From Paenimyroides marinum (GTDB taxonomy: Bacteria; Bacteroidota; Bacteroidia; Flavobacteriales; Flavobacteriaceae), in contig NZ_FNXE01000006.1 of NCBI RefSeq assembly GCF_900108395.1, positions 24,595-88,594 on the forward strand: a stretch of DNA of 64,000 bases. The letters run 5' to 3'. Each line of letters opens with the position of its first letter. The stretch's first letter is position 1. The position numbers and the translations under genes are program-made. A model generated the notes under the pieces. It searched no databases, had not been told where the DNA came from, and saw only the letters and a program-made list of their open reading frames with translations. Positions 44,147 to 52,759 of the stretch are shown here, piece by piece.

Positions 44147-44476
44147 TTAATCTTCTACCATTTGGAATTGTATAAAATAATCAGTATTTCCAGGCAAGTT
44201 AGGTGGTAATTCATCAAAGGATTGCCCGTTTACAGTAATACTGCTTTCAGGCGCAACAATATCAATTTCAAGTGCCGGAACTGTAAATCTTACATAACCA
44301 CCATCGCCAGCGTACGGTGTTATTGTGTAACATATACTTGCTTCTCCTTCACAATTTATTGAGATGTAATCGTCACCCTGACTACTTATAAAAGCACTAC
44401 CAGCAGCAGTTTTGGTTTGTGAAAAACCTAATGTTGTTAATCCTAAAAAGAATAACGTTGCTAAAATTGTTTTCAC
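44147..44476 (-). CDS. Small secreted protein
   Basis: A 109-residue protein with a signal peptide (MKTILATLFFLGLTTLGFSQ). The mature ~89 residues are acidic and beta-rich, with a cysteine pair in SINCEGEASICYTI likely forming a disulfide. I do not recognise the family. The downstream gene encodes a secreted CxxC protein, so a redox partnership is possible but unproven. Confidence 0.7.
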   Translation of the reverse strand: MKTILATLFFLGLTTLGFSQTKTAAGSAFISSQGDDYISINCEGEASICYTITPYAGDGGYVRFTVPALEIDIVAPESSITVNGQSFDELPPNLPGNTDYFIQFQMVED

Positions 44477-44561
44477 ATAAAAATAATTTATTTGTTAATA
44501 ACAACACTAATCTATAATTTTGTTTTTTATTTCCAAAATAATTTTAAAATTTTAACATCAT

Positions 44562-45569
44562 TTATTTTAATTTAATACGTTCGGTTCTGTTTGCTAATTC
44601 CCAGGCGGTTACAAAAATTAATTGTGTGCGTTTCAGCATCTGGTCAAAATCAATTTTTTCTATGGTATCTGTCGGTTTGTGATAATCGGCGTGTTCGCCG
44701 CTGTAATAAAAAATAACCGGAATGTTGTATTTTGCAAAGTTGTAATGATCAGAACGGTAATAGATCATTTCGGGATGTTTGTCGTCATTATAGGTATAAT
44801 CTAAATGCAATTTCGTGTATTTCTTGTTCATTGTTTCAGAGAGATTGTGTAATTCGGTACTTAATTTATCACTCCCCACTAAATAAATATAGTCTTTTTT
44901 TGATTTTTCGTAGGTAAAATCCCATCGTCCAATCATGTCTACGTTTAAATCGGCAACAATTTGTTCTAACGGAATAATTTTAGAATTCACAAAAAAACGT
45001 GAACCATGCAAACCGTATTCTTCACCGGTACAATGCAAGAAAATAACTGATCGTTTAGGACCGTTTCCGTTTCTTTCAGCAATTTTAAACATACGTGCCA
45101 GCTCTAATAAAGCTGTTGTTCCCGTTCCGTTATCGTCGGCTCCGTTGTAAATTTCTCCGTTTGCCACGCCCACATGGTCATAATGAGCTGAAATAACAAT
45201 ATATTCATCAGGTTTTTCGCTTCCTTTAATATACGCTGCTACATTTTCACTGTCGTTTAATTTCGGGCTAAACATTCTTTTCATAGCATCAGACGGAACG
45301 GTTTGAAAATAATCTTCGGTTCCTGGAAGTGGAGCTATCTCAAGGTTTCTATAGATATTCCTGATGTAATTTGCTGCCATTTTTTGCCCAGGTTCGCCCG
45401 TTTTTCGTCCTTCCATTTCATCACCGGCAATAATCGTTAAATGTTTAATTAATTCGTCTTTAGACAAATGTTCCATCATATCGCGTACACGGTCTTTCTG
45501 AGCATGAATTGTTCCGGAATGCAAAGCGGCAACTGCCATAAAAAAGAAAACGGTGTTCTTAACCTTCAT
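44562..45569 (-). CDS. Secreted M28-family metallopeptidase
   Basis: A di-zinc aminopeptidase-fold enzyme of 335 residues. A signal peptide ends near HAQ (about 24). The zinc ligands are in ISAHYDHVG, GADDNGTGT, CTGEEYGLHG (catalytic E and ligand), NVDMIGR and RSDHYNFAKYN. Length and pattern fit the soluble M28 peptidases common in Bacteroidota, which cleave amino-terminal residues from peptides. The gene is divergent from the SDR gene, with 79 bases between them. Confidence 0.9.
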   Translation of the reverse strand: MKVKNTVFFFMAVAALHSGTIHAQKDRVRDMMEHLSKDELIKHLTIIAGDEMEGRKTGEPGQKMAANYIRNIYRNLEIAPLPGTEDYFQTVPSDAMKRMFSPKLNDSENVAAYIKGSEKPDEYIVISAHYDHVGVANGEIYNGADDNGTGTTALLELARMFKIAERNGNGPKRSVIFLHCTGEEYGLHGSRFFVNSKIIPLEQIVADLNVDMIGRWDFTYEKSKKDYIYLVGSDKLSTELHNLSETMNKKYTKLHLDYTYNDDKHPEMIYYRSDHYNFAKYNIPVIFYYSGEHADYHKPTDTIEKIDFDQMLKRTQLIFVTAWELANRTERIKLK

Positions 45570-45624
45570 TTTTCAGTATTTAAGTTTACATCAACTAAAA
45601 TACTAATTTTACAAATAGCTATTG

Positions 45625-45632
45625 TATATTTG
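45625..45632 (+). promoter_or_regulatory. -7 box of the SDR gene
   Basis: TATATTTG, an exact TAnnTTTG, 16 bases before the ATG. No -33 TTG at proper spacing. Confidence 0.4.
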
Positions 45633-45648
45633 TTGAAAATAATCAAAA

Positions 45649-46488
45649 ATGGGTAAAGTTGTATTGATTACCGGCGGATCGTCGGGCATTGGTAAAACTG
45701 TGGGGAATTTCCTGCAAAAAAAAGGATACATAGTTTATGGCAGCAGTCGGAATCCGCAACAGGTAACCGATAGTTTATTTCCGTTAGTTGCTATTGATGT
45801 TCGAAATTCTGAAACGATACAACAAGCCGTTCAGGAGATTATTAGAAAAGAAGGAAAAATCGACGTTTTAATTAACAATGCGGGTGTGGGGATTACCGGA
45901 CCTGTAGAGGAAATTCCGTTAGAAGAAATCCAGAATAATTTTCATACCAATGTTTTTGGTCCCATTGAAATGATGAAAGCGGTATTGCCGTTTATGCGGA
46001 AACAAAAATCAGGTTTGATCATCAATATAACATCTATTGCAGGTTATATGGGATTGCCTTATCGCGGGATTTATTCGGCATCGAAAGGTGCTTTGGAATT
46101 AATTACGGAATCGATTAGAATGGAAGTAAAACCGTTTAATATTAAAATGGCTAATGTGGCACCCGGCGATTTTGCAACCGATATTGCTTCACGCAGATTT
46201 CATGCTCCGTTATTAGATCATTCGCCTTATAAAGAAATTTATAGTCAGCAATTGGCAACGATAAATGAACATGTAAATGATGGCGGAGATCCTATAGAAA
46301 TGGCTCAGGCAATTGATAAAATTATTCGGTCAAAAAATCCAAAAGTGCATTATAAAGTAGGTGCTTTTATGCAAAAGTTTTCTATCTTTCTAAAAAAGAT
46401 CTTGCCTGATACGGTCTATGAAAAAATGCTGATGAATCATTATAAAATAAAGAGGAATCTAAACGCAGATTCACTTCATTCAGAATAA
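45649..46488 (+). CDS. Classical SDR-family oxidoreductase
   Basis: A 279-residue NAD(P)-dependent dehydrogenase. The glycine motif TGGSSGIG is at residues 8-15, NNAGVG near 77-82, and the active site has S129, Y142 and K146 (YSASKGALE). It belongs to the retinol/steroid-dehydrogenase-like group. The N-terminal R/S after GSSR (near 31-34) may favour NADP, but the substrate is unknown. It precedes the fructose-6-phosphate aldolase gene by 42 bases. Confidence 0.88.
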   Translation: MGKVVLITGGSSGIGKTVGNFLQKKGYIVYGSSRNPQQVTDSLFPLVAIDVRNSETIQQAVQEIIRKEGKIDVLINNAGVGITGPVEEIPLEEIQNNFHTNVFGPIEMMKAVLPFMRKQKSGLIINITSIAGYMGLPYRGIYSASKGALELITESIRMEVKPFNIKMANVAPGDFATDIASRRFHAPLLDHSPYKEIYSQQLATINEHVNDGGDPIEMAQAIDKIIRSKNPKVHYKVGAFMQKFSIFLKKILPDTVYEKMLMNHYKIKRNLNADSLHSE

Positions 46489-46530
46489 CAAACTATAAAG
46501 CAAATAATAATTTTTTAAAACAACAACACA

Positions 46531-47187
46531 ATGAAATTTTTTATAGACACAGCAAATCTTGAACAGATTAAAGAAGCCCAGTCATTAGGCGTGTTAGACG
46601 GTGTTACCACCAATCCGTCGTTAATGGCTAAAGAAGGAATTACAGGTAAAGACAATATTTTGAAACATTATGTGGATATTTGTGCTATTGTTGATGGTGA
46701 TGTTTCTGCTGAAGTAATTGCTACCGATTATGAAGGAATGATTAAAGAAGGTGAGGAGTTGGCGGAACTACATGAGCAGATTGTGGTAAAAATCCCGATG
46801 ACAAAAGACGGGGTAAAAGCGTGTAAATATTTTTCTGATAAAGGTATTAGAACCAATGTAACACTAGTTTTTTCGGCAGGTCAGGCGTTATTGGCCGCAA
46901 AAGCAGGAGCAACCTATGTTTCACCATTTATAGGTCGTTTAGACGATGTTTCAACCGATGGTTTAAATTTAATCGACGAAATCAGAATGATTTACGATAA
47001 TTATGCTTTTGAAACTCAGATTTTAGCAGCTTCTGTCCGCCATACTATGCATATTGTAAACTGTGCAAAAATTGGAGCAGATGTGATGACAGGTCCTTTA
47101 AGCTCTATTTTAGGCTTACTAAAACATCCATTAACCGATTTAGGCTTAGAGCAGTTTTTAGCCGATTATGCTAAGGGAAATAAGTAG
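46531..47187 (+). CDS. fsa: Fructose-6-phosphate aldolase (transaldolase-like)
   Basis: A short transaldolase-family enzyme, 218 residues. Motifs are [14 protein letters not shown] and the Schiff-base lysine K87 in [19 protein letters not shown] and DVMTGPL close the barrel. The size fits the TalC/FSA group, which covers fructose-6-phosphate aldolases and small transaldolases; the two activities cannot be told apart with certainty here. Its end faces a bidirectional terminator shared with the RidA gene. Confidence 0.88.
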   Translation: MKFFIDTANLEQIKEAQSLGVLDGVTTNPSLMAKEGITGKDNILKHYVDICAIVDGDVSAEVIATDYEGMIKEGEELAELHEQIVVKIPMTKDGVKACKYFSDKGIRTNVTLVFSAGQALLAAKAGATYVSPFIGRLDDVSTDGLNLIDEIRMIYDNYAFETQILAASVRHTMHIVNCAKIGADVMTGPLSSILGLLKHPLTDLGLEQFLADYAKGNK

Positions 47188-47273
47188 GTGTTTGAAGGAA
47201 AATTCTGAATAATATTCAATAAAGACCTCAAACTTAAAGTTGAGGGCACTGAAAAACTATACTCATATCAAAA

Positions 47274-47308
47274 AAAAGAGCATTTTTACTGTAAAAATGC
47301 TCTTTTAT
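47274..47308. terminator. Bidirectional terminator between fsa and the RidA gene
   Basis: A 16-bp perfect inverted repeat (AAAAGAGCATTTTTAC / GTAAAAATGCTCTTTT) with A- and T-rich flanks. A smaller CCTCAA/TTGAGG pairing lies just upstream at about 47227-47245. Confidence 0.8.
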
Positions 47309-47420
47309 ATTTTGTTATAACACTGAAAATCAACAGAATATAATTCTATTTATTTTCATGTATCCTCCTATTTCCTTCATCAAAAGACTTTTTCAGCGGC
47401 CTCCTTAAAGTTCGATTTTT

Positions 47421-47801
47421 TTATTTATGCAAAATCATTGAGATCTCGATGTTCACATTTCGTGGTAATTTTTCAACCTGCACACATTCACGTGCCGGAG
47501 CTGTTTCCGGGGAGAAATAACTTCCATAAATTTCGTTAATCAATGCAAAATCGTCCATATTTCTAATAAAAATGGTTGCTTTTACAACATGTTCAAATGT
47601 TAAACCAGCTTCTTTGATAATATATTCAAGGTTTTGCATAACCTGTTTGGTTTCGTCTTGAATGCCAGTTGTAACCAATGTTTCAGTTTGCTGATTAAAC
47701 GGAATTTGTCCTGAAATAAACAATAAATCGCCTACCATTACCGAATGATTATAAGGTCCGATAGGAGCGGGTGCTTTTGAAGAATTAATGATTTTTTTCA
47801 T
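47421..47801 (-). CDS. RidA-family reactive imine/enamine deaminase
   Basis: A 126-residue trimeric chorismate-mutase-like protein that hydrolyses 2-aminoacrylate-type enamines. Conserved arginine R107 in ETAPARECVQVEKLP and the GPYNHSVMVGDLLFISGQ strand are present, as in E. coli RidA. It is located 39 bases after lptD, probably in the same transcript. Its function as a cellular housekeeping enzyme does not depend on that neighbour. Confidence 0.92.
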   Translation of the reverse strand: MKKIINSSKAPAPIGPYNHSVMVGDLLFISGQIPFNQQTETLVTTGIQDETKQVMQNLEYIIKEAGLTFEHVVKATIFIRNMDDFALINEIYGSYFSPETAPARECVQVEKLPRNVNIEISMILHK

Positions 47802-47840
47802 CTGCTTATATTTTTATAATTTGAAACGTATCTTGTTATA

Positions 47841-50528
47841 TTATCTGTTTCTAAAACGGCGTTCGGCTGAATTTCGTTTTTCGTATTTGATATCTTGTAA
47901 AATAGAAGATTTGATCCCGATAAAGAATGTCCATTGCTTGTAATAACCATTTGGAATCCATGAAAAATCCATTCGCCATGATTTCAAATCACGTTCAAAA
48001 CGCAATTGGGTGTAAGTAACGCCTTTATTTTTGAAATCGTATCCCGTAGAAAAACCGGTAACCCAACCCGGGGCTAAAGTTACGTTTCCTGAAACCATTA
48101 ATGAATTGTTGGTAATTTCTGAATTTCTACTTGCGTTGTTATAAGTTAAGCTCCAGGCAAAAGTTAAATCCCACGGAATTTCGGTATTGTAAAATGATGT
48201 TTTGGTTTCTTTGCGCTTGATTTCATCAAACATTGATTTTTGTCTGTCTGCCAAATCAACTGATTGACCAAATAAATCATCACCACGACCGCCGTTTTGT
48301 ACATTTTGATTTTGTTCATCGTCTTCAGGATTTAGGCTTCCGCCAAACAAAGGATCGGTACTTGCCAATGAATAATTTACGGTAATGTTTGCACTGGTTA
48401 AGCGAAGCAAACTACCGCCGTTTGCAATGTTAAACTTGTCAATTCTTCTTCCTGCATTGTCTATACCCAACGCATCTAAAGTGGCACCTAAATTCAATCG
48501 TAGTTTCTCTTTCAATAAATTAGTGTTGGCACTCATGCTGATGGGTTTTAATTTTAACGAATCGGCAGTGAAGTCATACGATGTACCAAAGTTTAATGAA
48601 TTTAAAAGCATTACTTTTTTTGGTTCGCCGGTTGTTGATTCGTCATCGCGTACTTTTGCTTCAAAATTGTTCCCTAACGATAAGCTTACAAGGTTTGACA
48701 TTGTTTGGTTAGGGGCACCGAACAAGGTTCCCTGAAAACGAGAATATTCTTGCATGGTAGTTCCCAACGCATCAATGGCGTATGTATCATAATACTGATC
48801 AAAACTTGGTGTATAGGTATAAGAAACCGACGGACGCATTACGTGGCGTATTGCCTGAATTTTTGAATTTTTATTGAAATTAAATGTTCCGTATAAAGTG
48901 GTTCCCATATTTGCTCCAAAATTATACGTACGAAAACTGTCAAAACCGTTATTGCGAACGGTTTCCGGTTTGTTTGTTTCGTAACTGTACGCTTTGTTAA
49001 AGGTGTTCATCACCCAAGTTTCGGTATAACTACCTGTTAACGAAACCGAAAAATACTTAAATAGCTTAAAGTTGGTAGCCAATGGAATACTGTGCTGAAT
49101 ACCGGCATCCATTTCCTTAAACATTTCTGATTTAAAGAAAAGCGAATCGGTGGTTTGAATTCGGTTTTGACCACTTAAACTATACTGTAAGTTTAAATTT
49201 TGGATGATTCCTTTTTTAGATCCGTTTTTTGGAGCAAAGGGATATACACGGTCAATACTTGCCTGCACATTTGGCAACGTCATGGTTATTTGCTGGGTAT
49301 TGGTATTTTGGGTGTGATTTGCCGAAATGGTTAAATTTGCCTGCGGTGTTGATTGAAACGTTTTTGAATAACTTACCGATGATGATAATGTGTTATTCAT
49401 ATTTGAACCAATATTCTGTGTGTTTAAAGAGTTGCGGAAATAACTGCTGCTACCCAAGTTTACCGATGCTGCAAAACGCGAATTGGGATTTGCCTTGGCA
49501 TCTTGCGAGTGGCTCCATTGGATATTGTAAATTTTGGCATTCATGTAATCATCAAATCCACGCTCACCCTCTACAATATTTTCATATCGGAGGTTAAAAT
49601 TTCCGTTGTACTTGTAACGTTTTCTATATTGCGATTGTGCATTTAAAGCAAAAGTTCCTTTTGTATAGTAATCTCCCAACAATGTTAAGTCAATCATATC
49701 GTTAAACGCAAAATAATATCCACCGTTTTGCAAATAATATCCTCTTAAATTGGTATCACCAAATGACGGAATAATAAATCCGGAAACAGATCCTTGCGAT
49801 AATGGAAAAAAAGCAAACGGCAAACCAATAGGCGTGGGTACATCTTCAATAACCAAATTGGTAACTCCGGTAACGATTTTTTTATTGGGAACAAATTTTG
49901 CCTTTTTTGTTTGAAAGTAATATTCCGGATTATCAATATCTTCGGCTGTTGTAAAAATGATATTTTTTTGGAAATAAACAGAATCGTTTATTTTTTTTGT
50001 TTTTTCTGCCTTAACGTTAAAATCGTTGTATTTTGTCCGGGCGTTCCAAACTATTGCTTTTTTTGTTTTGGTGTTAAAACGGATAGAATCAGGTTCTACA
50101 ACTTGCGTTCCTTGTTTAAAAACCGGATGTTGTACTAAATTTCCTACCGAATCTTTAATTCTGCCGGCATAAACTTCTTCTTTTTCGTAATCATAAATGA
50201 TCACCCCGGCCGTTAATTCGTAATCTTGATACTTAAAAACCGCCTGGTTGTACAATGTAACCTTTTTATTTTTCTGATCTAATTTCTCGTAATCTTTAGC
50301 CGTTCTAAACATGGGCGCTTCTAATTTTTGCGTTTGTTTAGGTTGCACACTGTCTCTTTTTATCGTATCTGAAGCAGTGCCGGGTGTTAAAGGATTTACA
50401 AGCGTATCTCTTTTGTTTTCAATATCTAAACGTTTGTTTACATGAGGAAATTCTTGTGCTGAAACCTTGTTTACAGCTGTCGGAATTACAATCAGATTAA
50501 AAACGATATATAGTACTTTTGTATGCAA
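47841..50528 (-). CDS. lptD: LptD-like outer-membrane LPS assembly protein
   Basis: LptD inserts LPS into the outer membrane. The order is signal peptide, an N-terminal OstA/LptA-like jellyroll (about 80-220; KVTLYNQAVFKYQDYELTAG, KTKKAIVWNARTK) and a C-terminal beta-barrel of ~600 residues rich in Y/N strands. Length 895. No ATG is in frame before the signal peptide: TTG at 50528 is the best start. The divergent amidase gene begins 113 bases away. An extra copy of this start region, decayed, is at about 51450-51490. Confidence 0.88.
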   Translation of the reverse strand: MHTKVLYIVFNLIVIPTAVNKVSAQEFPHVNKRLDIENKRDTLVNPLTPGTASDTIKRDSVQPKQTQKLEAPMFRTAKDYEKLDQKNKKVTLYNQAVFKYQDYELTAGVIIYDYEKEEVYAGRIKDSVGNLVQHPVFKQGTQVVEPDSIRFNTKTKKAIVWNARTKYNDFNVKAEKTKKINDSVYFQKNIIFTTAEDIDNPEYYFQTKKAKFVPNKKIVTGVTNLVIEDVPTPIGLPFAFFPLSQGSVSGFIIPSFGDTNLRGYYLQNGGYYFAFNDMIDLTLLGDYYTKGTFALNAQSQYRKRYKYNGNFNLRYENIVEGERGFDDYMNAKIYNIQWSHSQDAKANPNSRFAASVNLGSSSYFRNSLNTQNIGSNMNNTLSSSVSYSKTFQSTPQANLTISANHTQNTNTQQITMTLPNVQASIDRVYPFAPKNGSKKGIIQNLNLQYSLSGQNRIQTTDSLFFKSEMFKEMDAGIQHSIPLATNFKLFKYFSVSLTGSYTETWVMNTFNKAYSYETNKPETVRNNGFDSFRTYNFGANMGTTLYGTFNFNKNSKIQAIRHVMRPSVSYTYTPSFDQYYDTYAIDALGTTMQEYSRFQGTLFGAPNQTMSNLVSLSLGNNFEAKVRDDESTTGEPKKVMLLNSLNFGTSYDFTADSLKLKPISMSANTNLLKEKLRLNLGATLDALGIDNAGRRIDKFNIANGGSLLRLTSANITVNYSLASTDPLFGGSLNPEDDEQNQNVQNGGRGDDLFGQSVDLADRQKSMFDEIKRKETKTSFYNTEIPWDLTFAWSLTYNNASRNSEITNNSLMVSGNVTLAPGWVTGFSTGYDFKNKGVTYTQLRFERDLKSWRMDFSWIPNGYYKQWTFFIGIKSSILQDIKYEKRNSAERRFRNR

Positions 50529-50575
50529 TTTTTGGATACTATTATGATAGAATTTCGGGTTTGTTTTTTAGACTC

Positions 50576-50583
50576 CAAACTTA
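50576..50583 (-). promoter_or_regulatory. -7 box of lptD
   Basis: TAAGTTTG on the minus strand (exact TAnnTTTG), about 48 bases before the TTG start. In the duplicated copy the site has decayed to TACGTGCG (near 51535). Confidence 0.45.
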
Positions 50584-50597
50584 CTAATATTTTTTTT

Positions 50598-50605
50598 TAA
50601 TTTTG
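50598..50605 (+). promoter_or_regulatory. -7 box of the first amidase gene
   Basis: TAATTTTG fits TAnnTTTG exactly, 37 bases before the ATG at 50642. The corresponding site of the second copy reads TAATTTTA (51554-51561). An upstream TACTTTTG conserved in both copies (50514, 51469) is an alternative. Confidence 0.4.
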
Positions 50606-50641
50606 GCGTTTTTAAAAAGAAACGAAAATATAAAATATACT

Positions 50642-51406
50642 ATGTTTATAAATAAGTTTACAAGTACTTTAGGTCTTTTTTTAGTATGTGTTGGATCAAC
50701 GGTTTATGCCCAAAGTTTTAAGGTGGTTTTAGACCCCGGGCATGGGGGGAAAGATTCGGGCGCGGCTTATAAAAATTTTATTGAAAAAGAAATTGTTTTG
50801 GATGTTGCTTTAAAAGTAGGCGAATTGCTTAAGGCAGATAAGGATATTAAAGTGATTTATACACGGAAAACCGATGTTTTTGTAGAAGTAGCAGAACGAA
50901 CTAAAATTGCAAACCGTGAAAAAGCAGATGTGTTTATCTCGATACATGCAAATGCGGCAAAAAACCGCGAAGCATCAGGAACAGAGACTTTTATTATGGG
51001 TGTGAGTAAAAACGAAGCCAATTTAGAAGTGGCAAAACGCGAAAATGCGGTGATCACCCTCGAAAATAATTACGAAAAACACTATGCAGGATTCGATCCC
51101 AACAAACCGGAATCGCTTATAGGTTTAACGTTGATGCAAGAACAATTCATTAAACAAAGCATTGATCTGGCTTCAAAAGTTCAGAAAGGCTTTAGACATA
51201 CAGTAAAAAGAACTGACAGAGGAGTAAAACAAGGACCTTTCTGGGTTTTACATAGTGCGTTGATGCCAAGTATTTTAATTGAATTGGGTTTTGTATCAAA
51301 CAGCAGCGAAGGAGCTTATATTAGTTCCGATAAAGGTAAAGATGAGTTGGCACGTTCTATTGCCAAAGCAATTATTGATTATAAGAGAAACATCCAAAGC
51401 AATTAA
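50642..51406 (+). CDS. N-acetylmuramoyl-L-alanine amidase, short paralog
   Basis: An Amidase_3 zinc enzyme that cleaves the peptide stem from peptidoglycan. Signal peptide ends at VYAQ (about 23). The zinc ligands are H in VLDPGHGGKDSG, the EKEIVLDVA glutamate, and H in FISIHANA; the catalytic glutamate is in PSILIELGFVSN. It has 254 residues and ends directly after the catalytic domain, so it lacks the SPOR-like tail of the second gene. The start at 50642 is chosen for its signal peptide. It is a tandem paralog of the next gene. Confidence 0.9.
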   Translation: MFINKFTSTLGLFLVCVGSTVYAQSFKVVLDPGHGGKDSGAAYKNFIEKEIVLDVALKVGELLKADKDIKVIYTRKTDVFVEVAERTKIANREKADVFISIHANAAKNREASGTETFIMGVSKNEANLEVAKRENAVITLENNYEKHYAGFDPNKPESLIGLTLMQEQFIKQSIDLASKVQKGFRHTVKRTDRGVKQGPFWVLHSALMPSILIELGFVSNSSEGAYISSDKGKDELARSIAKAIIDYKRNIQSN

Positions 51407-51449
51407 TCGCATAAAAAATTTCTAAAAAAACCTAAACTTATCGGATTCG

Positions 51450-52350
51450 TATTAAAAACGGTATATATTACTTTTGTATGCAATTTTTATATGCTATTTT
51501 TGTAAAATTGTAGGTGTGCTTTTTTTAGATTCCGCACGTACTAATATTTTTTTTAATTTTAGATTTTAATAAAGTAACGAAATATAAATATGCTATGTTT
51601 ATAAAGAACTTTAAAACTGCTGTGGGTGTTTTATTAATGTGTGTGGGCTCAACAGTTTATGCACAAAAATTTAAAGTAGTTTTAGACCCTGGTCATGGTG
51701 CTCACGATTTTGGTGCTGTTCGTGGTAATTATGCCGAAAAGAAAATTGTATTAGATGTTGCTTTAAAAGTAGGCGAGTTGCTTAAAAAAGATAAAAACAT
51801 AGACCTGGTTTACACCCGTAAAACCGATGTCTTTTTAGAATTAAGAGAACGTACCGAAATTGCCAATCGCGAAAAAGCAGATATCTTTGTTTCTATACAC
51901 GCAAATGCGGTAGCTAATGCGCCAAGTGCAACAGGTACAGAAACTTATGTAATGGGTATGAGTAAAAATGCGTCAAATTTAGAAGTGGCGAAAAAAGAGA
52001 ATGCCGTTATTACGTTAGAAGAGAATTATGAAACGCATTATGCAGGATATGATCCCAGCAGACCAGAATCGCTGATTGGTTTAACGTTAATGCAAGAACA
52101 GTTTATTACACAAAGTATTGAGTTGGCTTCAAAAGTACAAACCCGATTTACCAATGATGCCAATCGTAAAAACCGAGGTGTTAAACAAGCCCCTTATCTG
52201 GTTTTACATGGTGCCTTTATGCCAAGCATTTTAATTGAAATGGGATTCTTATCAAATAGCGAAGAAGGTGCTTATCTGAATTCAGAAGAAGGTAAAAATG
52301 AAATGGCGCGCAGTATTGCAAACGCGATCATCGATTATAAAAAACAACAC
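51450..52350 (+). repeat. Tandem duplication, copy 2 (contains a decayed lptD start)
   Basis: Homologous to 50500-51406. On the minus strand at about 51430-51483 it still encodes HTKVIYTVFN, matching HTKVLYIVFN at the start of LptD, then loses similarity; this is a lptD remnant without function. Confidence 0.75.
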
Positions 52351-52740
52351 CATTCGGCAAGTGAGAATATTCCTGCAAAAGAAGAAAAACAAGTACCAAA
52401 AGAAGAGCCTAAAAAAGTAGAAAAACCTGTTGAACCTGCAAAAACATCTTCTATCGATGCTTCTAAACCGGCTGTTGTAACTAAAGAAGGAGTATTGTTT
52501 AGAGTGCAAGTTGTGGCAAGCAGTAAAAATGTAGAATTAAACGCGGCAAATTTTAAAGGGTTAGATAACATCACCATGCTGAAAGAAGGTACAATGTACA
52601 AATATTTTTATAACGAAACCACCGATTACAACCATGCCCGCAAAGCTTTAGAAGTTGCTAAAAACAAAGGATACACATCGGCATTTTTAGTTGCTTATAA
52701 GAACGGTAAAAAAATAAGCATACAAGAAGCCATAAAATAA
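51595..52740 (+). CDS. N-acetylmuramoyl-L-alanine amidase with C-terminal SPOR-like domain
   Basis: 381 residues: signal peptide (about 1-23), Amidase_3 catalytic domain (about 24-250; VLDPGHGAHDFGA, SIHANAV, PSILIEMGFLSN), a linker rich in K, P and E (about 255-300), and a SPOR-like domain (GVLFRVQVVASSKNVEL to the end) that probably binds denuded glycan at division sites. The catalytic domain is closely similar to the upstream paralog. This longer form is the usual flavobacterial one next to mlaD. Confidence 0.92.
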   Translation: MFIKNFKTAVGVLLMCVGSTVYAQKFKVVLDPGHGAHDFGAVRGNYAEKKIVLDVALKVGELLKKDKNIDLVYTRKTDVFLELRERTEIANREKADIFVSIHANAVANAPSATGTETYVMGMSKNASNLEVAKKENAVITLEENYETHYAGYDPSRPESLIGLTLMQEQFITQSIELASKVQTRFTNDANRKNRGVKQAPYLVLHGAFMPSILIEMGFLSNSEEGAYLNSEEGKNEMARSIANAIIDYKKQHHSASENIPAKEEKQVPKEEPKKVEKPVEPAKTSSIDASKPAVVTKEGVLFRVQVVASSKNVELNAANFKGLDNITMLKEGTMYKYFYNETTDYNHARKALEVAKNKGYTSAFLVAYKNGKKISIQEAIK

Positions 52741-52759
52741 TAACTATAAAACATAAAAA

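Larger units (their letters stand above)
50500..51406 (+). repeat. Tandem duplication, copy 1 (lptD start, promoters, amidase)
   Basis: This stretch is repeated as a diverged copy at about 51450-52350. Both contain ATTAAAAACG(A/G)TATAT, TACTTTTGTATGCAA and TACTAATATTTTTTTT upstream of an ATGTTTATAAA start, and then homologous amidase codons. Confidence 0.75.

Noticed and set aside
47398..47424. Second copy of the acidic-protein terminator after the RidA gene
   Set aside because: TTAAAGTTCGATTTTTTTAT matches one arm of the hairpin at 16195-16218, but the other arm is missing, so it is not a terminator. It may be coincidence.
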